Source of the DNA: Actinobacteria bacterium UBA5975
Lineage (GTDB): Bacteria > Actinomycetota > Actinomycetes > Nanopelagicales > Nanopelagicaceae
Direction of reading: 5' to 3'
Length of the DNA: 15,000 nt
Assembly: GCA_002430075.1 (NCBI GenBank)
Contig: DJBN01000022.1
Location: 1,240 to 16,239, forward strand
A model generated the notes under the pieces. It did not search any database, was not told the DNA's origin, and saw nothing but the letters and a program-made list of their open reading frames with translations. The position numbers and the translations under genes are program-made. Positions 12,601 through 15,000 of the stretch are shown here, in pieces (position 1 is the first letter of the stretch; the number at the start of each line of letters is the position of its first letter).

Positions 12601-12667
12601 ATCGGCCCCACGAGAGGGCGACCTAGTCCTTTTAGGATCGCCTTTCCTCGGGGGCCGATCTCTTTTT
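12601..12667 (+). terminator. Long hairpin with T-run between rplL and rpoB
   Basis: ATCGGCCCC (12601-12609) pairs with GGGGCCGAT (12651-12659). The stem continues inward with CGAG/CTCG, a GGGCGA/TCGCCT helix with wobble, and CCTA/TAGG, closing on a 7-nt loop; TCTTTTT follows. This is a strong terminator or attenuator. In E. coli the same interval holds a partial terminator and an RNase III site, and a similar role in lowering rpoB relative to rplL is plausible here. Confidence 0.82.
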
Positions 12668-12722
12668 ACGCTCACTTGAGAGGCGAAGACTTCTGGGCGA
12701 GTACACAAATATCTAGATTTTG

Positions 12723-12752
12723 CGGACAAATGGCCCCAATTAGGGGTATAAG
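12723..12752 (+). promoter_or_regulatory. Putative rpoB promoter
   Basis: TATAAG (12747-12752) matches five of six -10 bases. CGGACA (12723-12728) lies 18 bp upstream and matches four of six -35 bases. A start near 12758 would give a ~170-nt rpoB leader. This would supply rpoB transcription downstream of the rplL terminator. Tentative. Confidence 0.35.
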
Positions 12753-12757
12753 CGCTC

Positions 12758-12928
12758 GGTTTGCCCGCTGGGGGGGTGAGCCGATACTCTTCCCCTTCGC
12801 ACAATTTTCATTACTCCAATGGCTATGCCATGTGGAGTTGAGTAGCTTGAAGGTCATTGCATATAGCGGCGGCGACCTTCTAGATGTGCGTGTCCACGTA
12901 AATGTGAACTTGTCTGAAAGGACATCTC
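12758..12928 (+). other. Structured rpoB 5' leader (no protein gene seen)
   Basis: The 343-bp gap between rplL and rpoB contains no credible protein gene. Besides the terminator and putative promoter it holds three possible hairpins. The first is ACTCCAATGGC against GCCATgTGGAGT (12813-12838, 11 bp with one bulged G). The second is GAAGGTC/GACCTTC (12849-12855 with 12874-12880). The third is TGTCC (12891-12895) against GGACA (12920-12924), where the second arm overlaps the rpoB ribosome-binding site. The last pairing could hide the start site. Pairings are read by eye and not energy-tested. Confidence 0.5.
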
Positions 12929-15000
12929 TTGGCCGCGAAAAAAAGTTCTAATGCCCCCCGTCGTATTTCGTTCGCAAAGATTCGTGAACCGCTAGAAGTT
13001 CCTAACCTACTCGCGCTGCAAGTTGAAAGCGTTGACTGGTTGTTAGGTAACGATCTATGGCGTTCACGTCTTGCTGAATCAACAAACACAAATCGAGGAG
13101 AACTTCCTTCGAAGTCTGGTTTGGAGGAAATCTTTGAAGAGATTTCACCAATCGAAGATTTCCAGGGGACTATGTCGCTATCTTTCCACGACCACCGCTT
13201 TGAGCCACCTAAGTATTCAATCGCAGATTGCAAAGAGCGCGACATGACTTATGCGCAGCCACTCTTCGTAACAGCAGAATTTACAAATAACGAAACTGGC
13301 GAAATTAAATCTCAGACCGTCTTCATGGGTGATTTCCCTGTAATGACTCCTCGCGGTACTTTCGTCATTAACGGAACAGAGCGTGTGGTTGTTTCACAGA
13401 TCGTTCGCTCACCTGGTGTTTATTTCGAACGCCAGATTGAAAAGACTTCAGATAAAGATGTATTTACTTCAAAGATTATTCCAAGCCGTGGCGCTTGGCT
13501 TGAATTTGAAGTTGATAAGAAGGATCTTGTTGGCGTTCGTATCGACCGCAAGCGCAAGCAATCTGTAACAGTATTTCTTAAAGCACTTGGTTGGACTGAC
13601 GAACAAATTCGCGAAGAATTTGGTGATTTCCCATCAATGATGGCGACTCTTGATAAAGATTCAGTTAAAAATCAAGATGAGGCTCTTCTCGATATCTATC
13701 GCAAGATGCGTCCAGGTGAGCCTCCGACCAAGGAAGCTGCACAGAACCTTATTGAAAACCTTTACTTCAACCCTAAGCGTTATGACTTGGCCAAGGTCGG
13801 TCGCTTTAAGGTTAATAAGAAGCTAGGCCTTGATCTAGAGCTCTCTCAGAGCATGCTCTCAATTTCAGATATCGTCGCAACACTTCGCTACCTTGTAGCG
13901 CTACATCGTGGCGATCTGACTATGGATTACGGCCGCGAAGTTCGCGTTGAAAAGGACGATATCGATCACTTCGGTAACCGTCGTCTTCGTACAGTCGGAG
14001 AACTTATTCAGAACCAGGTTCGTATCGGACTTTCACGTATGGAACGTGTCGTTCGCGAACGCATGACAACACAGGATGTGGAAGCAATTACCCCACAGAC
14101 TTTGATCAACATCCGTCCAGTTGTTGCATCAATCAAAGAGTTCTTCGGAACTTCTCAGTTGTCTCAGTTCATGGATCAAACAAACCCACTTTCAGGTCTA
14201 ACTCACAAGCGTCGTCTTTCAGCGCTCGGACCCGGTGGTCTCTCACGTGATCGCGCGGGCTTCGAAGTTCGTGACGTTCACCCATCTCACTACGGGCGTA
14301 TGTGCCCAATTGAAACTCCTGAAGGACCAAACATTGGTCTTATCGGTTCTCTTGCTACTTATGCTCGCGTTACTGCATTTGGATTTATCGAAACTCCATA
14401 CCGCAAAGTTGTTAAGGGCAAGGTCACCGATCAGGTTGACTACCTAACAGCTGATGAGGAAGACGAGCACATCATTGCTCAGGCAAATGCGCCATTGACA
14501 GCCGATAATCACTTTGCTGAAGCACGCGTACTTGTACGTCGTCGCGGCGGCGAAGTTGAATACATCATTGCTGATGAAGTGGATTACATGGACGTTTCAC
14601 CACGTCAAATGGTTTCTGTTGCTACTGCGATGATTCCATTCCTCGAGCACGATGATGCGAACCGTGCGCTCATGGGTTCTAACATGATGCGTCAGTCAGT
14701 TCCATTGATGCGCGCAGAAGCGCCGCTGATTGGTACTGGAATGGAATTCCGCGCAGCTGTTGATGCCGGTGACGTTGTCACCGCTACAAAGGCTGGCGTT
14801 GTTACCGAAGTCGCAGCTGATGAAGTTAAGGTCATGGGCGATGACGGTACTTACCAAACATATTCACTCGCTAAGTTCACTCGCTCAAACCAAGGAACTT
14901 CCTATAACCAGAAGGTTATTGTTACTGAGGGTCAGAAGCTTGAAATTGGTGCAGTAATTGCTGATGGTCCATGTACTCAAGAAGGTGAAATGGCGCTTGG
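12929..15000 (+). CDS. rpoB: DNA-directed RNA polymerase beta subunit (3' end missing)
   Basis: The start is TTG at 12929, with AAAGGA ending 7 bp upstream; translation gives [20 protein letters not shown], matching the actinobacterial RpoB N-terminus. The frame stays open to the window edge (690 full codons of an expected ~1160). Visible blocks are E-V-P-N-L-L-A-L-Q (residue ~22 on), the protrusion/lobe region, the rifampicin-resistance-determining region (14147-14227), [11 protein letters not shown] just before it, and [18 protein letters not shown] after it. In the rifampicin region the wild-type residues D, H and S (E. coli 516, 526, 531) are encoded at 14174, 14204 and 14219, so drug sensitivity is expected. 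rpoC would be expected downstream. Confidence 0.97.
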   Translation, partial: MAAKKSSNAPRRISFAKIREPLEVPNLLALQVESVDWLLGNDLWRSRLAESTNTNRGELPSKSGLEEIFEEISPIEDFQGTMSLSFHDHRFEPPKYSIADCKERDMTYAQPLFVTAEFTNNETGEIKSQTVFMGDFPVMTPRGTFVINGTERVVVSQIVRSPGVYFERQIEKTSDKDVFTSKIIPSRGAWLEFEVDKKDLVGVRIDRKRKQSVTVFLKALGWTDEQIREEFGDFPSMMATLDKDSVKNQDEALLDIYRKMRPGEPPTKEAAQNLIENLYFNPKRYDLAKVGRFKVNKKLGLDLELSQSMLSISDIVATLRYLVALHRGDLTMDYGREVRVEKDDIDHFGNRRLRTVGELIQNQVRIGLSRMERVVRERMTTQDVEAITPQTLINIRPVVASIKEFFGTSQLSQFMDQTNPLSGLTHKRRLSALGPGGLSRDRAGFEVRDVHPSHYGRMCPIETPEGPNIGLIGSLATYARVTAFGFIETPYRKVVKGKVTDQVDYLTADEEDEHIIAQANAPLTADNHFAEARVLVRRRGGEVEYIIADEVDYMDVSPRQMVSVATAMIPFLEHDDANRALMGSNMMRQSVPLMRAEAPLIGTGMEFRAAVDAGDVVTATKAGVVTEVAADEVKVMGDDGTYQTYSLAKFTRSNQGTSYNQKVIVTEGQKLEIGAVIADGPCTQEGEMAL

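Noticed and set aside
12732..12749. CCCC-AATTA-GGGG palindrome followed by TAT in the putative rpoB promoter spacer, considered as a second CsoR/CstR operator
   Set aside because: Arm spacing is odd (N5) and only one flank matches the ATACCC/GGGTAT pattern, so it is probably chance.
12819..12845. 8-codon mini-ORF (M-A-M-P-C-G-V-E) inside the rpoB leader hairpin, considered as a leader peptide
   Set aside because: No ribosome-binding site before it and the ATG lies in a stem; too short to support.
12676..12951. 91-aa plus-strand ORF in the rplL-rpoB gap
   Set aside because: It starts in the terminator region, has atypical composition, no ribosome-binding site, and its end runs into rpoB in another frame; the segment is better read as leader RNA.
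14147..14227. Rifampicin-resistance region checked for resistance substitutions
   Set aside because: The key D, H and S residues are wild type; nothing unusual.

Overview
The window looks like a chromosome segment from a low-GC actinobacterium. The gene order rpmG, HadA/HadB-type dehydratases, murB, aspC, tRNA-Trp, secE, nusG, rplK, rplA, rplJ, rplL, rpoB is the conserved actinobacterial arrangement (familiar from Streptomyces and Mycobacterium). The protein sequences of AspC, NusG (acidic N-terminal extension), L10 and RpoB are also actinobacterial in character. The AT-rich codon usage and very short intergenic gaps would fit a streamlined aquatic lineage such as the freshwater acI/Nanopelagicales group; that placement is inference only.

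Layout. Bases 1-981 hold the 3' end of an aromatic-acid-exporter/FUSC-like membrane protein. Bases 1007-2086 form a compact self-contained cassette: a promoter with a CsoR-type operator in its spacer, a 38-aa cysteine-rich protein, a CsoR-superfamily regulator with the Cys-Cys pattern of persulfide sensors (CstR-like), a rhodanese lipoprotein, a second 55-aa cysteine-rich protein homologous to the first, and a terminator-like hairpin. A zinc-independent quinone-oxidoreductase-like gene follows. Next come tRNA-Thr(GGT), tRNA-Met(CAT) and a tightly overlapped run: rpmG, hadA-like, hadB-like, an unusual protein joining a CysRS C-terminal-like segment to a GT2-like glycosyltransferase domain, then murB. 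aspC is convergent with murB, and their 3' ends overlap by 11 bp. Divergent from aspC, tRNA-Trp leads through three perfect 11-bp tandem repeats into secE-nusG-rplK-rplA.

The rplK-rplA gap contains stacked hairpins, one resembling the ribosomal protein L1 mRNA-binding motif. A strong terminator closes the unit after rplA. A CPA2-type cation/proton antiporter gene is lodged between rplA and rplJ. rplJ-rplL has its own putative promoter, an L10-leader-like region and an attenuator-like terminator. A long hairpin separates rplL from rpoB, which starts at TTG behind a structured leader of about 270 nt and runs off the window with roughly 60% of the gene present.

Most of the window is housekeeping: translation, transcription, cell wall and acyl-chain metabolism. 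The most novel part is the putative sulfane-sulfur-responsive cassette with its pair of small cysteine-rich proteins. Next in interest are the CysRS-like/glycosyltransferase fusion and the RNA elements of the ribosomal protein operons.
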